The notes under the pieces: model-generated
Databases searched by the model: none
Told to the model about the DNA's origin: nothing
The model's input: the letters and a program-made list of their open reading frames with translations, nothing else
Assembly: GCF_026241095.1 (NCBI RefSeq)
Contig: NZ_JAPFGB010000012.1
Coordinates: forward strand, 124,001-188,000
From: Saccharopolyspora sp. NFXS83
GTDB lineage: Bacteria; Actinomycetota; Actinomycetes; Mycobacteriales; Pseudonocardiaceae
Direction of reading: 5' to 3'
Length of the DNA stretch: 64,000 nucleotides
Program-made: the position numbers and the translations under genes
Shown here: piece after piece, positions 1 through 8,647 of the stretch
Numbering within the stretch: the stretch's first letter is position 1
Layout of the letters: each line of letters starts with the position of its first letter

Positions 1-584
1 GTCAGCCGCCAGCGACCGGTGACCGCGTGCCGCGTCAGTACCACCCAGTGGCAGTTCGAGACCCCGCCGAGGCCGGGCCACATCTCCACCGGCCATTCCA
101 GCAGCCGGGCCGTCAAACCGGTGATCAGCCCGCCGTGCGCGCACACCAGCGCGGTCGCCCGGTGAGCGGAGTCGAGCTCGTCGACGACCTCGAACGCGCG
201 CTCGGCGACCTCCACGCGGGACTCGCCGCCGGGCGGAGCCCAAGTCGAATCGGACCGCCACACCGCCATCGAACCCGGCCAGCCGTGCTCGACCTCAGCG
301 CCGCTGAGGCCCTGCCACTCGCCCAAGTGCGTCTCGCGCAGCCGCTTGTCCTGCCGCACCGGCATGCCGGAGACCTCGGTGAACGCGGCTGCGGTCGCGC
401 TCGCCCGTCGCAGGTCCGACCCGACGGCGACCTCCGGCTCGAACGCCGCGATCGCCGGGGCCGCCCGGTGCGCCTGCGCGATGCCGTTCTCGGTCAGCGA
501 GGTGTCGAGATGCCCCTGGATGCGTCCAGCGGCGTTGTAGTCCGTCTCGCCGTGCCGCCACAGCACCAGGCGATCCAAGCTCAC
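1..584 (-). CDS. Histidine phosphatase family protein (GpgP-like phosphoglycerate mutase homologue), 3' end outside window
   Basis: Starts at GTG 584, overlapping the rsfS stop by four bases (GTGA), and runs off the left edge, so about 194 residues are visible. The N-terminus carries the phosphohistidine motif LWRHGETDYN, and a later CAHGG segment supplies the second catalytic histidine of the branch-1 histidine phosphatase fold; KRLRETHLGEWQG is also typical of the family. The position directly after rsfS and nadD matches the actinobacterial gene that encodes glucosyl-3-phosphoglycerate phosphatase (Rv2419c in Mycobacterium tuberculosis), so a role in polysaccharide precursor synthesis is likely but inferred from synteny. 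Other histidine phosphatases cannot be excluded. Translational coupling with rsfS is suggested by the overlap. Confidence 0.85.
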   Translation of the reverse strand, partial: MSLDRLVLWRHGETDYNAAGRIQGHLDTSLTENGIAQAHRAAPAIAAFEPEVAVGSDLRRASATAAAFTEVSGMPVRQDKRLRETHLGEWQGLSGAEVEHGWPGSMAVWRSDSTWAPPGGESRVEVAERAFEVVDELDSAHRATALVCAHGGLITGLTARLLEWPVEMWPGLGGVSNCHWVVLTRHAVTGRWRL

Positions 585-973
585 TCGACGCCGTCCTGCT
601 GCTCAGCCGGAACGGCGCTGTCGACGAAGTCGATGCGCGGGCAGTCCTTCCACAGCCGCTCCAGCTCGTACACCGAACGCTCGTCGGCGTGCTGCACGTG
701 CACCACGACCTCGACGAAGTCGAGCAGCACCCAGCGCCCCTCGCGGGCGCCTTCCCTGCGCACCGGCTTGGTGCCCGCGGCGCGCATCTTCTCCTCGACG
801 GCCTCGACGATCGAGTCGACCTGGCGCTCGTTCGGCGCCGAGGCGATCACGAAGCAATCGGTGATCACCAGCTGCTCGGAGACGTCGAGCAGCACGAGGT
901 CGTTCGCCTTCTTGTCCGCCGCGGCCTGCGCCGCGACGAGGGCCAGCCTGCGGGCTTCCTCAGTGGCTGCCAC
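581..973 (-). CDS. rsfS: Ribosomal silencing factor RsfS
   Basis: A 130-residue protein of the RsfS/YbeB/iojap family, which binds ribosomal protein L14 and blocks joining of ribosomal subunits when nutrients are scarce. Family features seen are the DLVLLDVSEQLVITDCFVI stretch near residue 28 and the GRWVLLDFVEVVVHV strand near residue 90. The GTG at 973 is chosen because a GAGAGGAG ribosome binding site lies about five bases upstream and because the longer reading back to 1036 adds a segment unlike the family. The gene sits between nadD and a GpgP-like phosphatase as in other actinobacteria, but here a GNAT gene on the other strand is inserted between it and nadD. Confidence 0.93.
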   Translation of the reverse strand: MAATEEARRLALVAAQAAADKKANDLVLLDVSEQLVITDCFVIASAPNERQVDSIVEAVEEKMRAAGTKPVRREGAREGRWVLLDFVEVVVHVQHADERSVYELERLWKDCPRIDFVDSAVPAEQQDGVE

Positions 974-1220
974 GTCACTCCTCTCAGGCGGGCACGGTTC
1001 CGCCCACGCGCCCCAGGATAGCCAGCCCCACCACACCCATTACGACCACCGGGGTGCGCACGGGACGTGGACCACCACGACGCGTTCCGCAGAGTTCACG
1101 ACTTCGGAACTTCCGAACAGGTGCGCGACCCCGCGGCAGTTGCTCCGATGCGCCGATCTCGATAATCGGTTGCGCCGATTCGGACACTGGATGCGAGGTC
1201 AACGAGAGGGGCGGGCGGGA

Positions 1221-1718
1221 ATGCGGACCGCAGTTCCGGGCGACGAGCCGGAACTCTCACGAATCGTGCACGGCGCATGGTCTTGGGAATCGTCGGTGTT
1301 TCCACGGCCGTCGCTCGATGCCCCCGTCTTCACCGAGCCGACCCTCCCCGAGAACGTCCTCGTAGCCGTCGAGAACGCGCGTCCGCTGGGTTTCGCGAAA
1401 CTGGTCCCGAGTTCACTCGCCCATCCCAAGATCGGACTCGCCACCGCCCACGTCCAAGTGATCTACGGGTGCTCGGTCGCCCCGGAGCACCAAGGACGCG
1501 ACGTGGGGACCGCGTTGCTGCACGCGATCCGGCGGGAGTCCGTCGCGCGCGGCGCACGCCGGATCACGTTGAAGGTGCTCGGCTCCAACCCCCGCGCTCA
1601 AACGCTGTACCACCGGCACGGCTACCGGGTCGAAGGAATCCTGCGGGGCGAGTTCTTCCTGCAGGGGAACTACGTCGACGACGTCCTGATGGCACTGGAC
1701 CTCAGCGCCGCCGCATGA
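1221..1718 (+). CDS. GNAT family N-acetyltransferase
   Basis: A 165-residue GCN5-related acetyltransferase, predicted to transfer an acetyl group from acetyl-CoA to an amine on an unknown small molecule or protein. The CoA-binding motif A is visible as VAPEHQGRDVGTALL near residue 95, followed by a second conserved segment LGSNPRAQTLYHRHGYRVEG typical of motif B. Start at ATG 1221 follows GAGAGGGG; an in-frame ATG at 1191 lacks such a site. It is on the plus strand between the minus-strand genes rsfS and nadD, interrupting a pair that is normally adjacent in actinobacteria, and it converges on nadD. The substrate cannot be read from the sequence. Confidence 0.85.
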   Translation: MRTAVPGDEPELSRIVHGAWSWESSVFPRPSLDAPVFTEPTLPENVLVAVENARPLGFAKLVPSSLAHPKIGLATAHVQVIYGCSVAPEHQGRDVGTALLHAIRRESVARGARRITLKVLGSNPRAQTLYHRHGYRVEGILRGEFFLQGNYVDDVLMALDLSAAA

Positions 1719-1740
1719 TCCGGCCCGACCCGACGACCGG

Positions 1741-2364
1741 TCACGGTCCCCACTCCGGTGCCGGTGAGCCGTCTTCGGCGCGGTAGAGGCCGCGCTTGGT
1801 GATGTACTGGACGATTCCGTCGGGTACCAGGTACCAGACGGGCAGGCCCGCGTTCACGCGTTCGCGGCAGCCGGTGGAGGAGATCGCCATCGCCGGGATC
1901 TCCACCAGCGACACCGAACCCTGCGGCAGGTGCGCGTCGTCGAGCGAGTAGCCGGGGCGCGTGACACCGATGAAGTGCGCGAGCTCGAACAGCTCCTCCA
2001 CCCGGTGCCAGGACAGGATCTGCTCCAGCGCGTCGGCGCCCGTGATGAAGTACAGCTCGGCGTCCGGGTACAGCGCGCGCAGGTCGCTGAGGGTGTCCGC
2101 GGTGTAGGTGGGGCCGCTGCGGTCCACGTCGACCCGGCTCACCAGGAACCGGGGATTCGACGCGGTGGCGATGACCGTCATCAGGTAGCGGTCCTCGGCC
2201 GGACTGACCACGTCGTGGCCCTTCTGCCACGGCTGGCCGGTCGGCACGAAGATCACTTGTTCGAGGCCGAACTGGGCCTGCACTTCACTGGCCGCCACAA
2301 GGTGACCGTGGTGGATCGGGTCGAAGGTGCCACCCATGACCCCGATACGGCGCCGACGAGACAT
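1741..2364 (-). CDS. nadD: Nicotinate-nucleotide adenylyltransferase NadD
   Basis: A 207-residue cytosolic enzyme that adenylates nicotinate mononucleotide to deamido-NAD in NAD synthesis. The nucleotidyltransferase signature [11 protein letters not shown] lies at residues 11-21 and the second signature appears as ISSTGCR near residue 160. Family members normally have an acidic residue after ISST (ISSTDxR); here it is glycine, a small deviation worth noting. Length is normal. It lies downstream of proA on the same strand with an 86-base gap, and upstream of rsfS across the inserted GNAT gene. Confidence 0.96.
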   Translation of the reverse strand: MSRRRRIGVMGGTFDPIHHGHLVAASEVQAQFGLEQVIFVPTGQPWQKGHDVVSPAEDRYLMTVIATASNPRFLVSRVDVDRSGPTYTADTLSDLRALYPDAELYFITGADALEQILSWHRVEELFELAHFIGVTRPGYSLDDAHLPQGSVSLVEIPAMAISSTGCRERVNAGLPVWYLVPDGIVQYITKRGLYRAEDGSPAPEWGP

Positions 2365-2450
2365 GACTGCACAGCCTAATCCAGCGACCTCCCAGGTAGC
2401 GCCGACGAGCAGCAGGACGGTGACTGATCACACGCTGCGCCCGCCGCGGC

Positions 2451-3767
2451 TCAGCCCGCGGGCCGCACGTGCCCGTCGCCGAACACGAGCCACTTCGTGG
2501 AGGTGAGTTCGGGCAGCCCCATCGGGCCGCGGGCGTGCAGCTTCTGCGTGGAGATGCCGATCTCGGCGCCCATCCCGAACTCGCCGCCGTCGGTGAACGC
2601 CGTGGAGGCGTTGACCATCACCGCGGCCGAGTCGACCCGTGCGGTGAACTGGCGCGCGGCGCGGACATCGCTGGTCACGATGGCCTCGGTGTGCCCGGAT
2701 CCGTGGGCGCGGATGTGCTCGGTCGCCGCGGGCAGCGACTCCACGACGGCGGCGGCGATGTCCAGCGAGCCGTACTCGGCGTCCCAGTCGTGCTCTTCGG
2801 CGGCGACCACACCGGAACCACCGAGGCGGACGAACTCGTCGTCGCCGTGCACGGTGACCCCGGCGGTGCGCAGCTCGGCGACCGCGCGTGGCACGAACTC
2901 GGCGGCGACGTCCCGGTGCACCAGCAGCGTCTCCGCCGCGTTGCACACGCTCGGACGGCGAGCCTTGGAGTTGAGCAGGATGCGCAGCGCCGTGTCCGCG
3001 TCGGCGTGCGCGTCGACGTACACGTGGCAGTTGCCCACACCGGTCTCGATCGTCGGCACCGTGGACTGCTCGACGACCGTGGCGATCAGGCCCGCACCGC
3101 CGCGGGGGATGACGACGTCCACCAGGCCGCGCGCGGTGATGAGGTGCCGCACCGAGGCGCGGTCGTGGCTGGGCAGCAGCTGCACGGCGGCAGCGGGCAG
3201 CTCGTGCTCGACGAGCACCTCGCTGAGCACCGCGACCAGCGCGGTGTTCGACTGCTCCGCCGACGCGGAACCGCGCAGCAGCACGGCGTTGCCGGACTTC
3301 AACGTGAGCCCGGCGGCGTCCACGGTCACGTTGGGACGGCCCTCGTAGACTATGCCGACTACGCCCAGCGGCACCCGGACCTGCTGGAGCTGCAAGCCGT
3401 TCGCGAGCACGTTGCCGCGCACCACCTCGCCGATCGGGTCCGGCAGCCCGGCGACGGTGCGCAGCCCCTCGGCGATCCCCCCGACGCGGTCGGTGCTCAG
3501 CCGCAGCCGGTCGATCAGCCCGGCGGCGGTGCCGTTGTCCTCCGCGCGCGCGACGTCGAGCTCGTTGGCCGCCAAGATCTCCGGGGCACGCGCGACGAGC
3601 GCATCGGCCATCGCGTGCAGCAGCGCGTCCTTCGCGCCCCGCGGCAGCAGCGCCAGTTCGGCGGCGGCGTCCCGAGCGGACCGAGCCGCGTCGCGCACCT
3701 GGTCACGGAGTTCGTCGCCGGCGGTCTCCGCCTGCTGGGCGTCGGTGGGTTCGATGCTCGTCGTCAC
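2451..3767 (-). CDS. proA: Gamma-glutamyl phosphate reductase ProA
   Basis: A 438-residue NADPH-dependent dehydrogenase catalysing the second step of proline synthesis, gamma-glutamyl phosphate to glutamate-5-semialdehyde. It has the aldehyde dehydrogenase superfamily fold with the catalytic cysteine in [11 protein letters not shown] (Cys about 275) and the family segments [17 protein letters not shown] and [11 protein letters not shown] near the C-terminus. Length is typical. Its pathway partner proB lies 3.8 kb away on the same strand; between them are a RecQ-like helicase and a transporter on the plus strand. It is divergent from the helicase gene. Confidence 0.97.
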   Translation of the reverse strand: MTTSIEPTDAQQAETAGDELRDQVRDAARSARDAAAELALLPRGAKDALLHAMADALVARAPEILAANELDVARAEDNGTAAGLIDRLRLSTDRVGGIAEGLRTVAGLPDPIGEVVRGNVLANGLQLQQVRVPLGVVGIVYEGRPNVTVDAAGLTLKSGNAVLLRGSASAEQSNTALVAVLSEVLVEHELPAAAVQLLPSHDRASVRHLITARGLVDVVIPRGGAGLIATVVEQSTVPTIETGVGNCHVYVDAHADADTALRILLNSKARRPSVCNAAETLLVHRDVAAEFVPRAVAELRTAGVTVHGDDEFVRLGGSGVVAAEEHDWDAEYGSLDIAAAVVESLPAATEHIRAHGSGHTEAIVTSDVRAARQFTARVDSAAVMVNASTAFTDGGEFGMGAEIGISTQKLHARGPMGLPELTSTKWLVFGDGHVRPAG

Positions 3768-3863
3768 GCGACCAGCCTAGTGGGCGCCCGCAACCGAGTT
3801 CCGCTGGTGACGAAGCGACGGGCGGTGCCGGGCACGTCGGCGCCATCCGGTAGGAATCGAGGC

Positions 3864-5981
3864 GTGGACGAACAAGCCCTGCGGGAACTCGCCGATGAAC
3901 GGCTCCGTGCGCTGGCCGGTCCGGATGCGGAACTGCGCGAAGACCAGTGGCGCGCCATCCAGGCCCTGGTGCTGCATCGTCGGCGCGCGCTCGTGGTGCA
4001 GCGCACCGGCTGGGGCAAGTCCGCGGTGTACTTCCTGGCCACCGCGTTGCTGCGGGAACTCGGCGAAGGTCCCACGGTGATCGTCTCGCCGCTGCTGGCG
4101 CTGATGCGCAACCAGGTCGAAGCCGCCGAAGCCGCGGGCGTGCGCGCCGCCACGATCAACTCGGCCAACCCGCAGGCCTGGCAGTCCATCGAGGAGCAGG
4201 TCGCCGTCGGCGACGTGGACGTGCTGCTGGTGAGCCCCGAACGGCTGAACAATCCCGATTTCCGGGACACCGTGCTGCCGGAGCTCACCCACAGCGCGGG
4301 CCTGCTGGTGGTGGACGAGGCGCACTGCATCTCCGACTGGGGCCACGACTTCCGCCCCGACTACCGCAGGCTGCGCACGCTGCTGGGCGAGCTGCCCGAA
4401 GGTGTCCCGGTGCTGGCGACGACGGCCACCGCCAACGACCGCGTGGTGCAGGACGTGTCCGACCAGCTCGGCGTCGGCGGCGAGTTCAGCGACCCGCAGG
4501 AGACGCTGGTGCTGCGCGGCACCCTGGACCGGGAGAGCCTGCGGCTCGGCGTGCTGCGGCTGCCGACGGCGCAGGCGCGGCTCGCGTGGCTGGCGAGCAA
4601 CCTCGGCGAGATGACCGGCTCGGGGATCATCTACACGCTCACCGTCGCGGCCACCGACGAAGTCGCCGGGTACCTGCGCGACCAGGGCTTCGAGGTCGCT
4701 TCCTACTCGGGTCGCACCGACCCTGAGGAGCGGCAGCGCGCGGAGGAGGACCTGCTGGCGAACCGGGTGAAAGCGCTGGTGGCGACCTCCGCGCTGGGCA
4801 TGGGCTTCGACAAGCCCGACCTCGGTTTCGTGGTGCACCTGGGTGCACCGTCCTCGCCGATCGCCTACTACCAGCAGATCGGCCGCGCCGGTCGTGGTGT
4901 GCGGCGCGCGGAGGCACTGCTGCTTCCCGGGCCGGAGGACCAGGAGATCTGGCGCTACTTCGCGTCGCTGGCGTTCCCGCCAGAGGGCACCGTCCGCTCG
5001 ATCTTGGACGCCCTTGCCGAAGGGGGCACCTTGTCCACGGCCGGGCTGGAGCCCCGCGTCGAACTGGGCCGGTCCCGGCTGGAGATGGTGCTCAAGGTCC
5101 TCGACGTGGACGGCGCCGTGCGGCGGGTCAAGGGCGGCTGGGAAGCGACCGGGGAACCGTGGAGCTACGACGCCGAACGCTACGGGCGCATCGCCGCGGA
5201 ACGGGCCTCCGAGCAGCAGGCGATGCTGGACTACCTGGCCACCACCGAATGCAGGATGGAGTTCCTGCGCCGCCAGCTCGACGACCCGTACGCCGAACCG
5301 TGCGGGCGCTGCGACAACTGCACCGGGGAGAACCGCTCCGCCGACGTCGACGAGCAGGTGGTCCAGCAGGCGCAGGAGCGGCTGCACCGGCCGGGCGTGG
5401 AGTTCGAACCGCGCAAGATGTGGCCGAGCGGGATGGAGGCGCTGGGCCTGGCGGTCTCCGGGAGGCTGCCCGCCGGGGAACGCGCCGAACCGGGCCGGGC
5501 CGTGGGCCGGTTGACCGACATCGGCTGGGGCAACCGGCTGCGCGAACTGCTCGGCACCGGTGTTGCGGACCAGGAGCTGCCCGAGGACCTGTTCCAGGCT
5601 TGCGTGAAGGTGCTGGCGTCCTGGGAGTGGGAGCAGCGGCCGGTGGGCGTCATCTCGATCGGCTCGAACAGCAGGCCGCTGCTGGTGCGCACCCTCGCGC
5701 AGCGCATCGCCACGATCGGCCGGTTGCCGCTGCTGGGCGAGGTGGCGACGAATCCGGCGACGACGCCGAAGCGCGGCAACAGCGCGCAGCGCGTCGGTTC
5801 GCTGCGCGGGCAGTTCAAGGTGCCGGAGGACCTGGCCCCGAAGGTCGCCGAGCTGGACGGCCCGGTGCTGCTGATGGACGACTACACCGACACCGGCTGG
5901 ACCTCGGCGATCGTCGCCCGCACCTTGCGGCTCGCGGGCGCCCCGGCGGTGCTGCCGTTCACCCTCGCCTCCACCGGCTGA
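3864..5981 (+). CDS. RecQ-family ATP-dependent DNA helicase with C-terminal phosphoribosyltransferase-like domain
   Basis: A 705-residue superfamily 2 helicase. Walker A is RTGWGKS (residues 47-53), the DEAH box is at 151-154 (VVDEAHCISDWGHDFRPDY, diagnostic of RecQ), and motif VI reads QQIGRAGRG near residue 338. The RecQ zinc site is present (a Cys in TTECR followed by CGRCDNC near residues 460-485). The HRDC domain is absent; instead the last 200 or so residues end in VLLMDDYTDTGWT (about 670-682), which matches the PRPP-binding loop of type I phosphoribosyltransferases as in ComF proteins. The GTG at 3864 is preceded by GGAATCGAG; earlier codons in this frame run antisense to proA. Probable role is DNA repair or recombination; what the tail does is unknown. 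Confidence 0.9.
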   Translation: MDEQALRELADERLRALAGPDAELREDQWRAIQALVLHRRRALVVQRTGWGKSAVYFLATALLRELGEGPTVIVSPLLALMRNQVEAAEAAGVRAATINSANPQAWQSIEEQVAVGDVDVLLVSPERLNNPDFRDTVLPELTHSAGLLVVDEAHCISDWGHDFRPDYRRLRTLLGELPEGVPVLATTATANDRVVQDVSDQLGVGGEFSDPQETLVLRGTLDRESLRLGVLRLPTAQARLAWLASNLGEMTGSGIIYTLTVAATDEVAGYLRDQGFEVASYSGRTDPEERQRAEEDLLANRVKALVATSALGMGFDKPDLGFVVHLGAPSSPIAYYQQIGRAGRGVRRAEALLLPGPEDQEIWRYFASLAFPPEGTVRSILDALAEGGTLSTAGLEPRVELGRSRLEMVLKVLDVDGAVRRVKGGWEATGEPWSYDAERYGRIAAERASEQQAMLDYLATTECRMEFLRRQLDDPYAEPCGRCDNCTGENRSADVDEQVVQQAQERLHRPGVEFEPRKMWPSGMEALGLAVSGRLPAGERAEPGRAVGRLTDIGWGNRLRELLGTGVADQELPEDLFQACVKVLASWEWEQRPVGVISIGSNSRPLLVRTLAQRIATIGRLPLLGEVATNPATTPKRGNSAQRVGSLRGQFKVPEDLAPKVAELDGPVLLMDDYTDTGWTSAIVARTLRLAGAPAVLPFTLASTG

Positions 5982-6117
5982 ACCCCTCCCCTACCTCCCG
6001 CTCCCTCGCACCACCACCTATGCCACGGACGTCACCGCCTCGCTGCGATGTCGCGGACGGGCGGTGTCCCCTCGGACGTTCGCCGGGAGATCGCTGGGGG
6101 TGGGTGGCGATCGGGGT

Positions 6118-6131
6118 GTTTCACGCGAAAC
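6118..6131. promoter_or_regulatory. parS-like 14-mer (candidate ParB site)
   Basis: The sequence GTTTCACGCGAAAC differs at one position from the bacterial parS core GTTTCACGTGAAAC. It lies in the 254-base gap between the RecQ-like gene and the transporter, where nothing else was recognised. A single site away from an identifiable origin may be coincidental. Confidence 0.35.
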
Positions 6132-6235
6132 GGTGGGTCCGGTTGGTGGGAAGGGTTTCCAGGCGGGCACCGAGCGCTTTAGTGTGATCCGACCCACTAG
6201 CCCGTGTGGGGGATCGATTCGGGGAGGGGCGGACG

Positions 6236-7510
6236 GTGACGGCTACATCCGTGCCCGAGCGGCATCGGCTGCCGATGCGCAAGCTCGTCGCGGCCAGCAT
6301 CGGCAATGCCATCGAGTGGTACGACTGGACGATCTACAGCGCGTTCAGCGTGTACTTCGCGAGCCGCTTCTTCCCCGGTGAGCTGGCGCTGGTGAACACG
6401 CTCGCCACGTTCGCGCTGGCGTTCTTCTTCCGCCCGCTCGGCGGCTGGCTGCTCGGCCGGTTCGCCGACCTGCGCGGCCGGAAGACGGCGATGCTGCTGA
6501 CGATCGCGCTGATGGCGGGCGGTTCGCTGCTGATCGGGGTGCTGCCGACCTTCGACCTGATCGGCTGGGCGGCACCCGCGCTGCTCGTGCTGGCCCGGAT
6601 CGGGCAGGGCCTGTCGCTGGGCGGTGAGGTGTCGAACGCGTCGGCCTACCTGGCCGAGATCGCCCCGGCGAGCAGGCGCGGGCGCTACTCCGCCTTCTTC
6701 TACATCTCCACCGGCACCGCGCTGCTCATCGCCTCGTTGCTGGGTTTCCTGCTGACCTCGGTGCTCAGCGAGCAGCAGCTCACCGACTTCGGCTGGCGCA
6801 TCCCGTTCGTGATCGGCGGCGTGCTGGGGCTGATCGGCGTGTGGTTGCGCCGCTCGCTGGAGGAGACCGAGCAGTTCGAGGACAACCGGGAGAAGGCCCG
6901 CGCCCTCGCGAAACCGCTGCGGACGACGTTGCGGTTGCACCCCAAGGCGGTGGGCCAGCTGATCGGCTTCAGCATGCTCTCGACGCTCTGCTACTACACG
7001 TTCTTCAGCGCGCTGACCCCGTTCGCGGTGAAGACCCGCGGCGCGGACGCCACGGACGTCTTCCTGGCGCTGTCGGTGGCCACCGCGCTGTTCATCGCCC
7101 TGCAGTACCCGATGGGAGTGCTCTCGGACCGCTTCGGGCGCAAACCGCAGCTGCTGGCGTGGTCGGCTGCGACGGCGGTGCTGATCGTGCCGCTGTCGGC
7201 CCTGGTCCGCCCCGGGCTCGGCAGTCTGCTGGTGGTCTTCTGCATCGGCGTCGGCCTCTACACGGCGATGACGTCGATCGCCCCGGCGATCATGTCGGAG
7301 CTGTTCCCGACGGAGCTGCGCGGCCTGGGCATCGGGGCTTGGTACAACCTGACGGTCGCCGTCTTCGGCGGCACCGCTCCGCTGGTGATCCAGGGGCTGG
7401 CCGCGGTCAACGCGTCCACCGCGTTCTTCTGGTACATCGCAGTCAGCGCCGTCGTCGCGTTCCTGGTGATCCGCACCTTGCCGGAGACCAAGGGCACCGA
7501 ACTCCGCTGA
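6236..7510 (+). CDS. MFS transporter, metabolite:H+ symporter (MHS) type
   Basis: A 424-residue inner-membrane carrier with about twelve hydrophobic helices. The segment SIGNAIEWYDWTIYS near the N-terminus and RPLGGWLLGRFADLRGRK between helices 2 and 3 are typical of the MHS family, whose members import alpha-ketoglutarate, citrate, proline/betaine or shikimate with protons; MSELFPTELRG near residue 350 is the repeat in the second half. The GTG at 6236 has GGGGAGGGG about seven bases upstream; an ATG at 6206 is less well placed. It stands alone between recQ-like and proB, so the substrate cannot be assigned. Confidence 0.88.
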   Translation: MTATSVPERHRLPMRKLVAASIGNAIEWYDWTIYSAFSVYFASRFFPGELALVNTLATFALAFFFRPLGGWLLGRFADLRGRKTAMLLTIALMAGGSLLIGVLPTFDLIGWAAPALLVLARIGQGLSLGGEVSNASAYLAEIAPASRRGRYSAFFYISTGTALLIASLLGFLLTSVLSEQQLTDFGWRIPFVIGGVLGLIGVWLRRSLEETEQFEDNREKARALAKPLRTTLRLHPKAVGQLIGFSMLSTLCYYTFFSALTPFAVKTRGADATDVFLALSVATALFIALQYPMGVLSDRFGRKPQLLAWSAATAVLIVPLSALVRPGLGSLLVVFCIGVGLYTAMTSIAPAIMSELFPTELRGLGIGAWYNLTVAVFGGTAPLVIQGLAAVNASTAFFWYIAVSAVVAFLVIRTLPETKGTELR

Positions 7511-7522
7511 GCGCGCGCGTCG

Positions 7523-8647
7523 TCAGCGCAGTGCGACCAGGTCGTCGGCGTGGACGACCTCGCGGCGCTGCTCCGCGGGCAGTTCGTGGGTCGAGCGGCC
7601 GATGAGGTCGGGCAGTTCGCCCGCGTCGTAGGCGACCACACCACGCGCCACCACGATCCCGGACGGATCGAGCAGCTCGACCACGTCACCGCCGTCGAAC
7701 GCGCCCTCCACCGCGGTGATCCCGGCCGCGAGCAGCGAACGCCGCCGCCGGACCACGGCCGCGACCGCCCCGTCGTCCAGCCACAACCGGCCGCGGGCGC
7801 CCGCGGCGTGCGCGAGCCAGAACCGGCGGGCCGAGAGCCGGGTGCCGGTGGCCGCGAACGCGGTGCCCACGTCGGCGTCGCCGAGCGCCCGACCGGCCTG
7901 CGCGGCGGAGGTCAGCAGCACCGGGATGCCCGCGGTGCACGCGACCCTGGCGGCCTCGACCTTGGAGGCCATGCCGCCGGTGCCGACCCCGGTCCCCGAG
8001 CCGCCCGCGTCCACCCCGTCGAGATCGCCCGCACCGGTGACCTCGCGGATCACCGATGCGCCCCCACCACGCGGATCCCCGTCGTAGAGGGCGTCCACAT
8101 CGGACAGCAGCAGCAGCGCGTCCGCGCCGACGAGGTGCGAGACGAGCGCGGCCAGCCGGTCGTTGTCGCCGAACCTGATCTCCGCGGTGGCGACCGTGTC
8201 GTTCTCGTTGACCACCGGCACCACGCCCAGCGTGAGCAGGCGGTTCAGCGTGCGCTGCGCGTTGCGGTAGTGCGCCCGCCGCACCACGTCGTCGGCGGTG
8301 AGCAGCACCTGCCCGACGGTGCGGCGGTAGCGGGCGAAGGACTCGGCGTAGGCGTGCGCCAGCGCCTGCTGCCCCACGCTGGCCGCGGCCTGCTTCGTGG
8401 CCAGGTCACGCGGCCTGCGGCGCAGTCCCAGCGGTGCGATCCCGGCCGCGATGGCCCCGGAGGACACCACGACCACCTGGCCGCCCGCATCGACGCGGGC
8501 GGCGACGGCGTCCACCAGCGCGGCGAGGCGCGCCTGGTCCAACGCGCCCTTCGACGTGGTCAGCGAGGACGATCCGACCTTGACGACGAGGCGGTGCGCC
8601 GCCGCGATCGACTTGCGGGTCGGCGACAGCTCCACCTCGTCGGTCAT
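7523..8647 (-). CDS. proB: Glutamate 5-kinase ProB
   Basis: A 374-residue enzyme that phosphorylates glutamate with ATP in the first, feedback-controlled step of proline synthesis. The amino acid kinase domain starts with [11 protein letters not shown] (about residue 20) and contains [10 protein letters not shown] and [11 protein letters not shown], typical of the glutamate site; the C-terminal 80 residues are a PUA domain (KLWLDDGA-like start, [10 protein letters not shown]). The ATG overlaps the obg stop codon by four bases, so it is co-translated with obg, the usual actinobacterial arrangement. Confidence 0.97.
   Translation of the reverse strand: MTDEVELSPTRKSIAAAHRLVVKVGSSSLTTSKGALDQARLAALVDAVAARVDAGGQVVVVSSGAIAAGIAPLGLRRRPRDLATKQAAASVGQQALAHAYAESFARYRRTVGQVLLTADDVVRRAHYRNAQRTLNRLLTLGVVPVVNENDTVATAEIRFGDNDRLAALVSHLVGADALLLLSDVDALYDGDPRGGGASVIREVTGAGDLDGVDAGGSGTGVGTGGMASKVEAARVACTAGIPVLLTSAAQAGRALGDADVGTAFAATGTRLSARRFWLAHAAGARGRLWLDDGAVAAVVRRRRSLLAAGITAVEGAFDGGDVVELLDPSGIVVARGVVAYDAGELPDLIGRSTHELPAEQRREVVHADDLVALR

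Noticed and set aside
984-1202. Minus-strand frame just upstream of rsfS ending in a hydrophobic 20-residue segment (TPVVVMGVVGLAILG)
   Set aside because: G/C-ending codons make it tempting as a small membrane protein, but no ribosome binding site or convincing start codon is visible and the length is uncertain.
2469-3863. Very long plus-strand open frame running into the RecQ-like gene
   Set aside because: It is the antisense of proA; GC-rich sequence keeps the frame open. The helicase similarity begins only at 3864.
3777-5387. 536-codon minus-strand frame opposite the helicase
   Set aside because: Composition is Arg/His/Gln/Pro-rich as expected of an antisense shadow, with no recognisable domain.
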